From Streptomyces olivaceus (GTDB taxonomy: Bacteria > Actinomycetota > Actinomycetes > Streptomycetales > Streptomycetaceae), in assembly GCF_000721235.1 (NCBI RefSeq), contig NZ_JOFH01000022.1:82839-146838 (forward strand): a stretch of 64,000 nucleotides of DNA, in the 5' to 3' direction. Within the stretch, counting starts at the first letter, position 1; every line of letters begins with the position of its first letter. The position numbers were made by a program, and so were the translations under genes. Shown here one piece after another: positions 42,454 through 50,917 of this stretch. The notes under the pieces were generated by a model. That model did no database searches. It was not told where the DNA came from and saw nothing but the letters and a program-made list of their open reading frames with translations.

Positions 42454-43248
42454 ATGCTTTCGGCCAAGAGCCTGTTCCAGGAGATCGTCGACAACGACGA
42501 GTCGTTCCGTCTCTTCTGCTCCATCGCGGCCAGCGGCGAGTCCCAGGGCGGCTGGGAGAACGCCCGCATCGCGGCGCTGGTGCCGGAGAGCGAACGCGCC
42601 CTCGCCCCCAAGATCACCCGGCACGGGGCGGACGAGGACAAACACGGCCGGATCTTCAACGCCCTGCTGAGGAAGCGCGGACTCGAACCGGTCGAGGTAC
42701 CGCCCGAGACCGACTACACGATGCTCCTGGAGCGGCAGGGCATCGGCCTCGCCCACGAGAAGCTCGGAGCCGACCAGCCCCTCACCGTGCGGGACGTCAT
42801 CACCTACCTCGCGCACAGCCGCGTCACCGAGCAGCGCGCCGCCGAGCAGATGGCGATGCTCCTCAAGCACTTCGCCGACCACCCCGACCTCGGCCGGGCG
42901 GTCCGCATGATCTCCGCCGACGAGGACAACCACCTCGCCTACTCCCACGAGGAACTCCTGCGCTACACCGCCGCCGGGCACGGCCCGTACATCCGGCGGA
43001 CCCTGCGCGAGTGCGCGCTCGCCGAGATCCGCGTCCACCGGGACGTCAGCCTCGCGGTGATGGCCCGCATGGGGCACCTCCTGGGCTGGTCGCGCGCCAG
43101 GTCCGCCCTGCTCGCGGCCGGCATCCACGCGACGTACGCCTGGGAGCGGCTGGCCGGCCGGCGGCGCATGGCCACGCTGCGCCCGCCCACGCCCGCCCTG
43201 CGCGACGCGCTCGGCGGACCCGCCACCCCTGCCCCCGAGGTCGCCTGA
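42454..43248 (+). CDS. Ferritin-like domain protein
   Basis: 264 aa. Helical, with Glu and His spaced as in ferritin-like di-iron proteins: ADEDKHGRIFNAL at about residue 55, RVTEQRAAEQM, and SADEDNHLAYSHEELL. The ATG at 42454 is preferred over GTG 42445 because GAGAGG is 8 bases upstream. An iron-dependent oxidase, or a non-catalytic relative, is possible. No partner is evident. Confidence 0.75.
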   Translation: MLSAKSLFQEIVDNDESFRLFCSIAASGESQGGWENARIAALVPESERALAPKITRHGADEDKHGRIFNALLRKRGLEPVEVPPETDYTMLLERQGIGLAHEKLGADQPLTVRDVITYLAHSRVTEQRAAEQMAMLLKHFADHPDLGRAVRMISADEDNHLAYSHEELLRYTAAGHGPYIRRTLRECALAEIRVHRDVSLAVMARMGHLLGWSRARSALLAAGIHATYAWERLAGRRRMATLRPPTPALRDALGGPATPAPEVA

Positions 43249-43278
43249 GCGCCCCCGGCCCCGCCCCGGCCAGGACCG

Positions 43279-44283
43279 CTACAGCCAGCCCCGGCGCTTG
43301 AACTGCCGGTACAGCAGCACCTCCAGTACGGCCATCAGCGCGATCACCGCCGGATAGCCCCAGACCCAGTGCAGCTCCGGCATGTGGTCGAAGTTCATGC
43401 CGTAGATCCCCGCGAGCATCGTCGGGACGGCCGCCATGGCCGCCCACGCGGAGATCTTCCGCATGTCGTCGTTCTGCCGGACGCTCGTCTGCGCCAGATG
43501 CGCCGACAGGATGTCCGAGACCAGCCGGTCCAGGCTCTCCACCGACTCGTTCACGCGCGTGAGGTGGTCGTTCACGTCCCGGAAGAACGGCCGCGCCCTG
43601 TCGTTCACGAACGGCACACCCGCGCCGTACAGGCCCGTCCCCGCCAGCCGGGCCAGCGGCGGCGCCAGCGGACCGGTCGCCCGGCGGAACTCCAGCACCT
43701 GCCGCTTGAACGTGTAGATCCGCGACGCGGTGTGCCGGGAGCCGCCGCCGTCCGGCGAGAACACCTCCGCCTCCAGCTCCTCCAGGTCGTTCTGCAGTTC
43801 GACCGCCACCTCCAGATAGTGGTCGACGGCGGCGTCCGCGATCGCATACAGCACGGCGGTGGGACCCTTGCCCAGCAGCTCGGGCTCGTGCTCCAGACGC
43901 CGCCGCACGGCCTTCAGGGGCGAACCCTCGCCGTGCCGGACGACCACCGCGAACGCGTCGCCCAGGAAGATCATGAGTTCCCCGGTGGAGACGGCGTCGC
44001 TCTCCGGCTCGTACACCACCGGCTTCAGCACGGCGAAGAGCGAGTCGTCGTAGACCTCCAGCTTGGGCCGCTGGTGCGCCTTCAGCGCGTCCTCCACCGC
44101 CAGCGGATGCAGCCCGAACTCCTGGCTGACCAGGTCGAACTCCTCCTGCGTCGGCTCGTGCAGCCCGATCCACACGAAACCGCCCGCCGACCGCGCGCCG
44201 GCGAGCGCGTCGGAGAGGTCCTCGGGCCCGTCCGTGCGGTGCCCGTCCCGGTAGATGGCGCAGTCGACGATCACTGAACCCAT
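43279..44283 (-). CDS. corA: CorA-family magnesium/cobalt transporter
   Basis: 334 aa. A long N-terminal cytoplasmic domain (MDVAL-like EPTQEEFDLVSQEFGLHPL) is followed by two C-terminal transmembrane helices. The diagnostic GMN motif is at residues 295-297 (AGIYGMNFDHMPEL). It would act as a pentameric Mg2+ channel. ATG 44283 or GTG 44274 could be the start. It is divergent from the phosphatase gene with 52 bases between start codons. Confidence 0.92.
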   Translation of the reverse strand: MGSVIVDCAIYRDGHRTDGPEDLSDALAGARSAGGFVWIGLHEPTQEEFDLVSQEFGLHPLAVEDALKAHQRPKLEVYDDSLFAVLKPVVYEPESDAVSTGELMIFLGDAFAVVVRHGEGSPLKAVRRRLEHEPELLGKGPTAVLYAIADAAVDHYLEVAVELQNDLEELEAEVFSPDGGGSRHTASRIYTFKRQVLEFRRATGPLAPPLARLAGTGLYGAGVPFVNDRARPFFRDVNDHLTRVNESVESLDRLVSDILSAHLAQTSVRQNDDMRKISAWAAMAAVPTMLAGIYGMNFDHMPELHWVWGYPAVIALMAVLEVLLYRQFKRRGWL

Positions 44284-44335
44284 TCTCCCCTCGCCCCGGC
44301 ATCCCTGTACCGCGCCGTACGCCTACCCTGGCCGC

Positions 44336-45022
44336 ATGCCCACGCTGATCCTGGTTAGGCACGGACGTTCCACCGCCAACACCGAGGGGCTGCTCGCCGG
44401 CTGGACGCCCGGCGTCGCCCTCGACGAGCGCGGCGCCGCACAGGCCGCCGCGCTGCCCGCGCGGATCGCCGGCCTGCCACTCTCCGAGATCGTCACCAGC
44501 CCGCTGCAGCGCTGCCAGGAGACGATCCGGCCGCTGCTCGACGCCCGGCCCGAGTTGCGGGCACACACCGACGAACGGATCGGGGAGTGCCACTACGGCG
44601 ACTGGTCCGGCCGCAAACTCGCCGACCTCACGAACGAGCCCCTCATGGAGGTGGTGCAGGCGCACCCCTCCGCCGCGGCCTTCCCCGGCGGCGAGTCGAT
44701 GCGGGCCATGCAGACCCGCGCCGCCGAGGCGGTACGCGAGTGGAACGCCCGCGTGGAGCGCGACCACGGCCCCGACGCCGTCTACCTCATGTGCTCCCAC
44801 GGCGACATCATCAAGTCCCTCGTCGCCGAGGCCCTCGGCCTCCACCTCGACCTCTTCCAGCGGATCTCCGTGGAGCCCTGCTCCGTCACCGCGATCCGCT
44901 ACACCCGGCTGCGCCCCTACCTCGTCCGGCTCGGCGACACCGGCGACTTCGCCTCCCTCGCACCGCGCGAGGAGCCGTCCGGCGACCAGGCCCCGGTCGG
45001 GGGTGGTGCGGGCGCACCGTGA
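44336..45022 (+). CDS. Histidine phosphatase family protein (MSMEG_4193-like)
   Basis: 228 aa. LILVRHGRSTANTEG has the catalytic His9 and GWTPGVALDERGAAQA follows. The second His lies in VYLMCSHGDIIKS. It would remove phosphate from a small molecule. No ribosome binding site precedes the ATG, and TACCCT eight bases upstream suggests a leaderless transcript. It is the first gene of the conserved set with DUF3090, SCO1664-family kinase and mshC. Confidence 0.88.
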   Translation: MPTLILVRHGRSTANTEGLLAGWTPGVALDERGAAQAAALPARIAGLPLSEIVTSPLQRCQETIRPLLDARPELRAHTDERIGECHYGDWSGRKLADLTNEPLMEVVQAHPSAAAFPGGESMRAMQTRAAEAVREWNARVERDHGPDAVYLMCSHGDIIKSLVAEALGLHLDLFQRISVEPCSVTAIRYTRLRPYLVRLGDTGDFASLAPREEPSGDQAPVGGGAGAP

Positions 45023-45106
45023 TCGTCCGCCGCAGTAGGGTGAACCGGTCGCGGCAGTGCTCCGCTCCCGATCTTCCGCTTTCCCCGACATCCATGGAGA
45101 CAGGAC

Positions 45107-45697
45107 GTGTCCCGTCAGGTGTTCCTCTACGACCAACCGGAACGTTTCGTGGCCGGTACGGTCGGGCTGCCCGGGCGCCGTACGTTCTTCCTCCAGGCCT
45201 CCGCCGGCTCCCGGGTGACCAGCGTGGCCCTGGAGAAGACCCAGGTCGCCGCCCTCGCCGAGCGCATGGACGAGCTGCTGGACGAAGTCGTACGGCGCAG
45301 CGGCGGCAGCACCGTCGTCCCCGCCACCGCGCCCACCGGGCCCGCCGACACCGCGCCGCTGGACACCCCCGTCGAGGAGGAGTTCCGGGTCGGCACCATG
45401 GCGCTGGCCTGGGACGGCGACGACCAGCGCATGATCGTCGAGGCGCAGGCCCTGGTGGAGCTGGACGCCGAGTCCGAGGAGGACCTGGCGGAGGCCGAGG
45501 AGAAGCTCCTCCAGGACGAGGAGAACGGTCCGCCCATGCTCCGGGTCCGCCTCACCGGCGCGCAGGCCAGGTCCTTCGCCAAGCGCGCCCTCGACGTCGT
45601 CAACGCCGGGCGGCCGCCGTGCCCGCTGTGCAGCCTCCCGCTCGACCCGGAAGGACACGTATGTCCGCGCCAGAACGGATACCGCCGCGGAGCGTGA
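45107..45697 (+). CDS. DUF3090 family protein
   Basis: 196 aa, GTG start at 45107 after GGAGACAGG. It begins SRQVFLYDQPERFVAGTVG. The C-terminal CPLCSLPLDPEGHVCPRQNG has three cysteines that look like a small zinc site. It is known only as a conserved actinobacterial family (relative of Rv2134c). It overlaps the next gene by 37 bases, so the two are tightly coupled. Confidence 0.85.
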   Translation: MSRQVFLYDQPERFVAGTVGLPGRRTFFLQASAGSRVTSVALEKTQVAALAERMDELLDEVVRRSGGSTVVPATAPTGPADTAPLDTPVEEEFRVGTMALAWDGDDQRMIVEAQALVELDAESEEDLAEAEEKLLQDEENGPPMLRVRLTGAQARSFAKRALDVVNAGRPPCPLCSLPLDPEGHVCPRQNGYRRGA

Positions 45698-46491
45698 CCA
45701 CCGACGCCGCTGCCGCCGACCTGCTCGCCCTGGGCGAACTGACCGTACGCGGACGCATCCGTGACGCCTCCAACGCGGCCCTGTACTGCACGGTGACCCA
45801 CGAGGGACACGAGGCGGCCTGCGTCTACAAGCCGGTCGCCGGCGAACGCCCGCTGTGGGACTTCCCCGACGGCACCCTCGCCCAGCGCGAGGTCGCCGCC
45901 TACGAGGTCTCCGAGGCCACCGGCTGGGGCCTCGTCCCGCCCACCGTCCTGCGCGACGGCCCCTACGGCGAGGGCATGGTCCAGCTGTGGATCGAGGCCG
46001 TGCCGGGCACGGAGCTGCTCGCCCTCGTCGACGAGGAGGAGCCCGCCCCCGGCTGGAAGGGCATCGTCCTCGCCGAGGTCGCCGAGGGCCGCACCGCCCT
46101 GCTGGTCCACGCCGACGACGAACGGCTGCGCCGGCTCGCCGTCCTGGACGCCGTGATCAACAACGCCGACCGCAAGGGCGGCCATCTGCTGCCCGCGGCG
46201 GGGGAGCGGCTCTACGGCATCGACCACGGGGTCACCTTCAACGCCGAGGACAAGCTGCGCACCCTCCTGTGGGGCTGGGCGGGCGACCCGCTCACCGGGG
46301 AGGCCCTGGCGGTCCTGGAGGCCCTCAAGGAGGCCCTCAAGGACGGCGGCACCCTGGCGACCCGGCTCGCCGCGCTCATCACCCCCGCCGAACTCGACGC
46401 CACGCGCGCGCGGGTCGACGCCCTGCTGGCCTCGGGCAAGCACCCCGAGCCGGGCGGCGAATGGCCGGCCATCCCCTGGCCGCCCGTCTAG
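45661..46491 (+). CDS. SCO1664-family PI3/PI4-kinase-like protein
   Basis: 276 aa starting at ATG 45661 inside the 3' end of the DUF3090 gene, with GGAAGGA upstream. Kinase-like pieces include ACVYKPVAGERPLWDFPDG (the possible ATP Lys), AVLDAVINNADRKGG (catalytic-loop type with Asn-Asn-Ala-Asp) and YGIDHGVTFN. It belongs to the conserved actinobacterial family with distant similarity to PI3/PI4 kinases and HipA. Substrate is unknown. Confidence 0.82.
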   Translation: MSAPERIPPRSVTTDAAAADLLALGELTVRGRIRDASNAALYCTVTHEGHEAACVYKPVAGERPLWDFPDGTLAQREVAAYEVSEATGWGLVPPTVLRDGPYGEGMVQLWIEAVPGTELLALVDEEEPAPGWKGIVLAEVAEGRTALLVHADDERLRRLAVLDAVINNADRKGGHLLPAAGERLYGIDHGVTFNAEDKLRTLLWGWAGDPLTGEALAVLEALKEALKDGGTLATRLAALITPAELDATRARVDALLASGKHPEPGGEWPAIPWPPV

Positions 46492-46495
46492 CGGT

Positions 46496-46536
46496 CCGGA
46501 ACGGGCGATCCGGAACGGGCGATCCGGAACGGGGAT
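46496..46536 (+). repeat. Tandem 14-base repeat upstream of mshC
   Basis: Three copies of CCGGAACGGGCGAT (the last ending one base short) between the SCO1664-family stop and mshC. Confidence 0.75.
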
Positions 46537-46647
46537 CCGGTCGGCAGAGGGGACCTGCACCTTCGCCCGTTCCGCGCAAGACCGCCTTCCCGGCCATCCG
46601 ACCGGTCCGGTTCGTGCACGGAACATCCGTCCGGTTAGGCTCATGAC

Positions 46648-47877
46648 ATGCATGCCTGGCCCGCTTCCGAGGTCCCCGCCCTGCCTGGTCAGGGCCGCGA
46701 CCTGAGGATCCACGACACCGCGACCGGCGGCCTCGTCACCCTCGAACCCGGTCCCGTCGCCCGCCTCTACGTCTGCGGTATCACGCCGTACGACGCCACC
46801 CACATGGGGCACGCGGCGACCTACAACGCGTTCGACCTCGTGCAGCGCGTGTGGCTCGACACCAAGCGGCAGGTGCACTACGTCCAGAACGTCACCGACG
46901 TGGACGACCCGCTCCTGGAGCGGGCCGTGCGCGACGGCGTCGACTGGACCGCCCTCGCCGAGCAGGAGACCGCCCTCTTCCGCGAGGACATGACGGCCCT
47001 GCGGATGCTGCCGCCGCAGCACTACATCGGCGCCGTCGAGGCCATACCCGGCATCGTCCCGCTCGTCGAGCGGCTGCGCGACGCGGGCGCCGCCTACGAG
47101 CTGGAGGGCGACACGTACTTCTCCGTCGAGGCGGACCCGCACTTCGGCAGCGTCTCGAACCTCGACGCCGCCGCCATGCGGCTGCTCTCCGCCGAACGGG
47201 GCGGCGACCCCGACCGGCCCGGCAAGAAGAACCCGCTCGACCCGATGCTGTGGATGGCCGCCCGCGAGGGCGAGCCCAGCTGGGACGGCGGCTCGCTCGG
47301 CAGCGGGCGCCCCGGCTGGCACATCGAGTGCGTGGCCATCGCCCTCGACCACCTCGGCATGGGCTTCGACGTTCAGGGCGGCGGCTCCGACCTCGCCTTC
47401 CCGCACCACGAGATGGGCGCCTCGCACGCCCAGGCCCTGACCGGCGAGTTCCCGATGGCCAAGGCGTACGTCCACGCCGGCATGGTCGGTCTCGACGGCG
47501 AGAAGATGTCCAAGTCCAAGGGCAACCTGGTCTTCGTGTCGCAGCTGCGCCGCGAGGGCGTCGACCCCGCCGCGATCCGGCTGGCGCTGCTCGCCCACCA
47601 CTACCGCTCCGACTGGGAGTGGACCGACCAGGTGCTGCGGGACGCCCTCGCCCGGCTGGAGCGCTGGCGTGCCGCCGTCTCCCGCCCCGACGGCCCGCCC
47701 GCCGAGGCCCTCGTCGAGCAGATCCGCGAGGCCCTCGCGAACGACCTGGACTCCCCGGCGGCCCTCGACGCCGTCGACAGCTGGGCCGCCCTCCAGCAGG
47801 AGACGGGGGGCACGGACCCGGGCGCCCCGGGAGTCGTCTCCCGCACGGCGGACGCCCTGCTGGGCGTGGCTCTGTAA
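46648..47877 (+). CDS. mshC: MshC, cysteine:GlcN-Ins ligase of mycothiol synthesis
   Basis: 409 aa. A cysteinyl-tRNA-synthetase-like enzyme that ligates cysteine to GlcN-inositol with ATP. The HIGH-type motif reads [17 protein letters not shown], the signature KMSKSKGN is present, and zinc ligands are Cys in [17 protein letters not shown] and His in HHEMGASHA. The length matches MshC, shorter than CysS because the anticodon domain is absent. This is the third step of mycothiol synthesis. The repeat-rich 156-base leader upstream suggests it has its own promoter. Confidence 0.95.
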   Translation: MHAWPASEVPALPGQGRDLRIHDTATGGLVTLEPGPVARLYVCGITPYDATHMGHAATYNAFDLVQRVWLDTKRQVHYVQNVTDVDDPLLERAVRDGVDWTALAEQETALFREDMTALRMLPPQHYIGAVEAIPGIVPLVERLRDAGAAYELEGDTYFSVEADPHFGSVSNLDAAAMRLLSAERGGDPDRPGKKNPLDPMLWMAAREGEPSWDGGSLGSGRPGWHIECVAIALDHLGMGFDVQGGGSDLAFPHHEMGASHAQALTGEFPMAKAYVHAGMVGLDGEKMSKSKGNLVFVSQLRREGVDPAAIRLALLAHHYRSDWEWTDQVLRDALARLERWRAAVSRPDGPPAEALVEQIREALANDLDSPAALDAVDSWAALQQETGGTDPGAPGVVSRTADALLGVAL

Positions 47878-47886
47878 CCCACCGGC

Positions 47887-48020
47887 CGCTGCGGGCAGTC
47901 GCCCCCGCCGCCGCTGCGGGCAGTCGTGCGTCCGGGGCGGCACGGGTGGGCGCAGCGGCACCCGGCCGGCACCCGGCCGGCACCCGGCCGGCACCCGGCC
48001 GGCACCCGGCCGGCACCGGG
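47887..48020. repeat. Dispersed intergenic repeat copy 2, with 11-base tandem array
   Basis: GCTGCGGGCAGTCG-type blocks at 47888-47902 and 47913-47929, and the 29-base block at 47935-47963 identical to 23642-23670. It runs straight into five perfect copies of GGCACCCGGCC (47957-48011) and a partial sixth (GGCACCGGG to 48020). It lies between convergent genes. Confidence 0.8.
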
Positions 48021-48065
48021 CAAGCGACACCCGCCCCCGGCCGACGCCCCCCCAACGGCAACGAC

Positions 48066-48099
48066 TGAGGGGCGCCCCCCAACAGGGAAGCGCCCCTCA
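48066..48099. terminator. Terminator after the repeat, between convergent genes
   Basis: A perfect 10-base stem (48066-48075 with 48090-48099) and 14-base loop, before the PAC2 stop. Confidence 0.7.
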
Positions 48100-48116
48100 A
48101 CCCGCTCGACAGGGCC

Positions 48117-49109
48117 TCAGTCCTCCGAGGAATCCTCGTCGTCCCCGCCCGCCTGCGGCGGAGACGGCGGCCTCGGCGGCCGCGTCCGCCCACTCGGGTT
48201 GTCCCGCAGATACGGCGCGCCGGACGGCCCCTCGCCCCCGTCCGCCGTGGCGGTCCCACCGGGCCCGCCCCCGTCGCGCCGCCGCAGATACCGCTCGAAC
48301 TCCCGCGCGATCGCCTCGCCCGACGCCTCCGGCAGCTCCGCCGTGTCCCGGGCCTCCTCCAGCGACTGGACGTACTCGGCGACCTCGGTGTCCTCCGCGG
48401 CCAGCTGGTCCACGCCCACCTGCCAGGCACGCGCGTCCTCGGGCAGCTCGCCCAGCGGGACGCGCACGCCGATCAGGTCCTCCAGGCGGTTCAGCAGGGC
48501 CAGCGTCGCCTTCGGGTTCGGCGGCTGCGACACGTAGTGCGGCACCGCGGCCCACAGCGACACGGCCGGCACGCCCGCGTGCGTGCACGCCTCCTGCAGG
48601 ATGCCGACGATGCCCGTGGGCCCCTCGTACTTGGTCTCCTCCAGCTCCATGCGCCCCGCCAGATCCGCGTCCGACGTGGTCCCGCTGACCGGGACCGGAC
48701 GGGTGTGCGGCGTGTCGCCGAGCAGGGCGCCCAGGACGACGACCATCTCGACGCCCAGCTCGTGGGCGAAGCCCAGCAGTTCGTTGCAGAACGAGCGCCA
48801 GCGCATGGACGGCTCGATACCCCGCACGAGCACCAGGTCGCGCGGTTTGTCGCCGCCGACCCGGACCACCGAGAGCCTGGTCGTCGGCCACGTGACCTTG
48901 CGGACGCCGTCCTCGATGAAGACCGTGGGCCGGTTGACCTGGAAGTCGTAGTAGTCCTCGGCGTCCAGCGCCGCGAAGACCTCGCCCTTCCACTCCCGGT
49001 CGAGGTGCGCGACCGCCGTGGAGGCGGCGTCGCCCGCATCGTTCCAACCCTCGAACGCGGCCACCATGACCGGGTCGACCAGCTCGGGAACCCCCTCGAG
49101 CTCGATCAC
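48117..49109 (-). CDS. PAC2 family protein
   Basis: 330 aa, starting at GTG 49109 with GGAAGGAGG six bases upstream. It begins VIELEGVPELVDPVMVAAFEGWNDAG, and VVLGALLGDTPHTRPVPVSG is typical of the PAC2 (proteasome assembly chaperone 2-like) fold. The C-terminal about 50 residues are Pro/Gly/Asp-rich and probably disordered. In actinobacteria such proteins occur near proteasome and mshC genes but have no known role. It is convergent with mshC. Confidence 0.85.
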   Translation of the reverse strand: MIELEGVPELVDPVMVAAFEGWNDAGDAASTAVAHLDREWKGEVFAALDAEDYYDFQVNRPTVFIEDGVRKVTWPTTRLSVVRVGGDKPRDLVLVRGIEPSMRWRSFCNELLGFAHELGVEMVVVLGALLGDTPHTRPVPVSGTTSDADLAGRMELEETKYEGPTGIVGILQEACTHAGVPAVSLWAAVPHYVSQPPNPKATLALLNRLEDLIGVRVPLGELPEDARAWQVGVDQLAAEDTEVAEYVQSLEEARDTAELPEASGEAIAREFERYLRRRDGGGPGGTATADGGEGPSGAPYLRDNPSGRTRPPRPPSPPQAGGDDEDSSED

Positions 49110-49186
49110 CCAGCGCCTCCTTCCGACGTGCCCTCGCGTACCCCCCAACCTTACGGCGTACCGAGGGGCCGCCCGCAGCCCCTTGC

Positions 49187-49219
49187 GTACGGGACAGTGA
49201 ACGGATCACTGCCCCGTAC
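49187..49219 (-). terminator. Glycerol operon terminator
   Basis: A 14-base stem with one mismatch (49187-49200 with 49206-49219) and 5-base loop, downstream of the glpD stop. Confidence 0.65.
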
Positions 49220-49292
49220 CCGGTGCCGGAACACCCGCGGCGGGACCGGCCGCGGTCCGGCTTCCTCCTGCTCGCCCCCGCTGCCCGGCGGC

Positions 49293-50909
49293 CTACTTCC
49301 CGTCGAGCAGGTCCTGGACCTTCGCGCGGACGCCGTCCGTGGCCAGGCCGCGGATCGTCAGCGTCGTACGGCGGCGCAGCACGTCGTCCGCCGTCTCGGC
49401 CCACTCGTTGTCCCGGGCCCACACGACCTGCGCCCAGATCTCCGGGGCGTCCGGGTGGACGCGCTCGGCCAGCTCCGGGCTCTCGTTGGCGAGCCGGGCG
49501 ATGTCGAAGGCGAGCGAACCGTAGTGGGTGGCCAGGTGCCGGGCGGTGTCCGCGGCCATGCGCGGGCCGGGCGCCGGGCCGTCCACCAGCAGCCGGTGCG
49601 CCACCGCGCGCGGGTTCGCGACGCCGGGCAGCGGCAGCTTCTTCGGCAGCGAGGAGATCGGCTCGAAGTCGTCGCCCAGCGGGTGGCCCGGCAGCGCCTC
49701 CAGCTTCTTCATGACCGTACGGCCGATGTGGCGGAAGGTCGTCCACTTGCCGCCCGCGACGGACAGCATGCCGCCCCGGCCCTCGGTCACGACCGTCTCG
49801 CGCTTGGCCTTCGAAGTGTCACCGGGACCGCCCGGCAGCACCCGCAGACCCGCGAAGGAGTACGTGATCAGGTCCCGGTCGAGCTGCTGGTCGCGGATGG
49901 AGAACGCGGCCTCGTCGAGGATCTGCGCCGTGTCCTTCTCGTTGACCGCGACATCCCCCGGGTCGCCCTCGAACTCCTCGTCGGTCGTGCCGAGCAGCAG
50001 CATGTCCTCCCAGGGGAGGGCGAAGGTGATCCGGTACTTGTCGATCGGCGTGGCCAGCGCGGCCTTCCAGGGCGCGGTGCGCTTGAGCACCAGGTGCGCG
50101 CCCTTGGACAGGCGGATGGACGGGGCCGCGTCCGGGTTCTCCATGCGGCGCAGGTGGTCGACCCAGGGGCCGGTGGCGTTGAGCACCAGGCGGGCGTTCA
50201 CCCCGAACTCGTCGCCGGACAGCCGGTCCTTCAGCTCGGCGCCGGTCACCCGGCCCTTGGTGAAGCGCAGGCCGGTGACCTCGGCGTGGTTGAGGACGAC
50301 CGCGCCGGAGTCCACCGCCGCGCGGACCGTCATCAGCGCCATGCGGGCGTCGTTCATCTGGTCGTCGCCGTACACGGCCACGGCCTTCAGGTTGTCGGTC
50401 CGCAGCTCCGGCACGTCCTGCGCGGCCTTGGCCGGGGAGAGCAGGTGGCCGACACCGTCACCGAAGGCGGACAGCGCCGAGTACGCGAAGACACCGGCCC
50501 CGAGCTTCGCCGCGCCGTGCGGCCCGCCCTTGTACACGGGGAGGTAGAAGGTGAGCGGGTTCGCCAGGTGGGGAGCCACCTGCCGGGAGACCGCACGGCG
50601 TTCGAAGTGGTTCTCCGCCACCAGCTTCACCGCGCCGGTCTGCAGGTAGCGCAGACCGCCGTGGAGCAGCTTGGAGGAGGCGGAGGAAGTGGCGCCGGCG
50701 AAGTCGCCGGCGTCGACCACGGCCACCCTGAGGCCGGACTGCGCGGCGTGCCAGGCGGTGGAGATGCCCAGAATGCCGCCGCCGATCACGAGAAGGTCGT
50801 ACGACGCCTTGGAAAGCTGCTCCCGGGTCTCGGCCCGGCTCGGGTTCGAGCCGGAGGCCGGGTGCGTACCCAGGGCAGGCACGGACTGCAGGGCGGACTG
50901 AGTGGTCAT
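49293..50909 (-). CDS. glpD: Glycerol-3-phosphate dehydrogenase (FAD)
   Basis: 538 aa. The N-terminal FAD motif is YDLLVIGGGILGISTAWHAAQSG. GATSSASSKLLHGGLRYLQTG and FALPWEDMLLLGTTDEEFEG match GlpD. It oxidises sn-glycerol-3-phosphate to dihydroxyacetone phosphate. The start is ATG 50909 (MTTQSALQSVPAL). It is the last gene of the glpF-glpK-glpD operon (gylB in S. coelicolor), 8 bases after glpK. Confidence 0.95.
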   Translation of the reverse strand: MTTQSALQSVPALGTHPASGSNPSRAETREQLSKASYDLLVIGGGILGISTAWHAAQSGLRVAVVDAGDFAGATSSASSKLLHGGLRYLQTGAVKLVAENHFERRAVSRQVAPHLANPLTFYLPVYKGGPHGAAKLGAGVFAYSALSAFGDGVGHLLSPAKAAQDVPELRTDNLKAVAVYGDDQMNDARMALMTVRAAVDSGAVVLNHAEVTGLRFTKGRVTGAELKDRLSGDEFGVNARLVLNATGPWVDHLRRMENPDAAPSIRLSKGAHLVLKRTAPWKAALATPIDKYRITFALPWEDMLLLGTTDEEFEGDPGDVAVNEKDTAQILDEAAFSIRDQQLDRDLITYSFAGLRVLPGGPGDTSKAKRETVVTEGRGGMLSVAGGKWTTFRHIGRTVMKKLEALPGHPLGDDFEPISSLPKKLPLPGVANPRAVAHRLLVDGPAPGPRMAADTARHLATHYGSLAFDIARLANESPELAERVHPDAPEIWAQVVWARDNEWAETADDVLRRRTTLTIRGLATDGVRAKVQDLLDGK

Positions 50910-50917
50910 TGCGGTTC

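Noticed and set aside
47887..48060. Small protein gene in the repeat region.
   Set aside because: The frames consist of Pro/Ala/Gly/Arg from the tandem units and lack a ribosome binding site.
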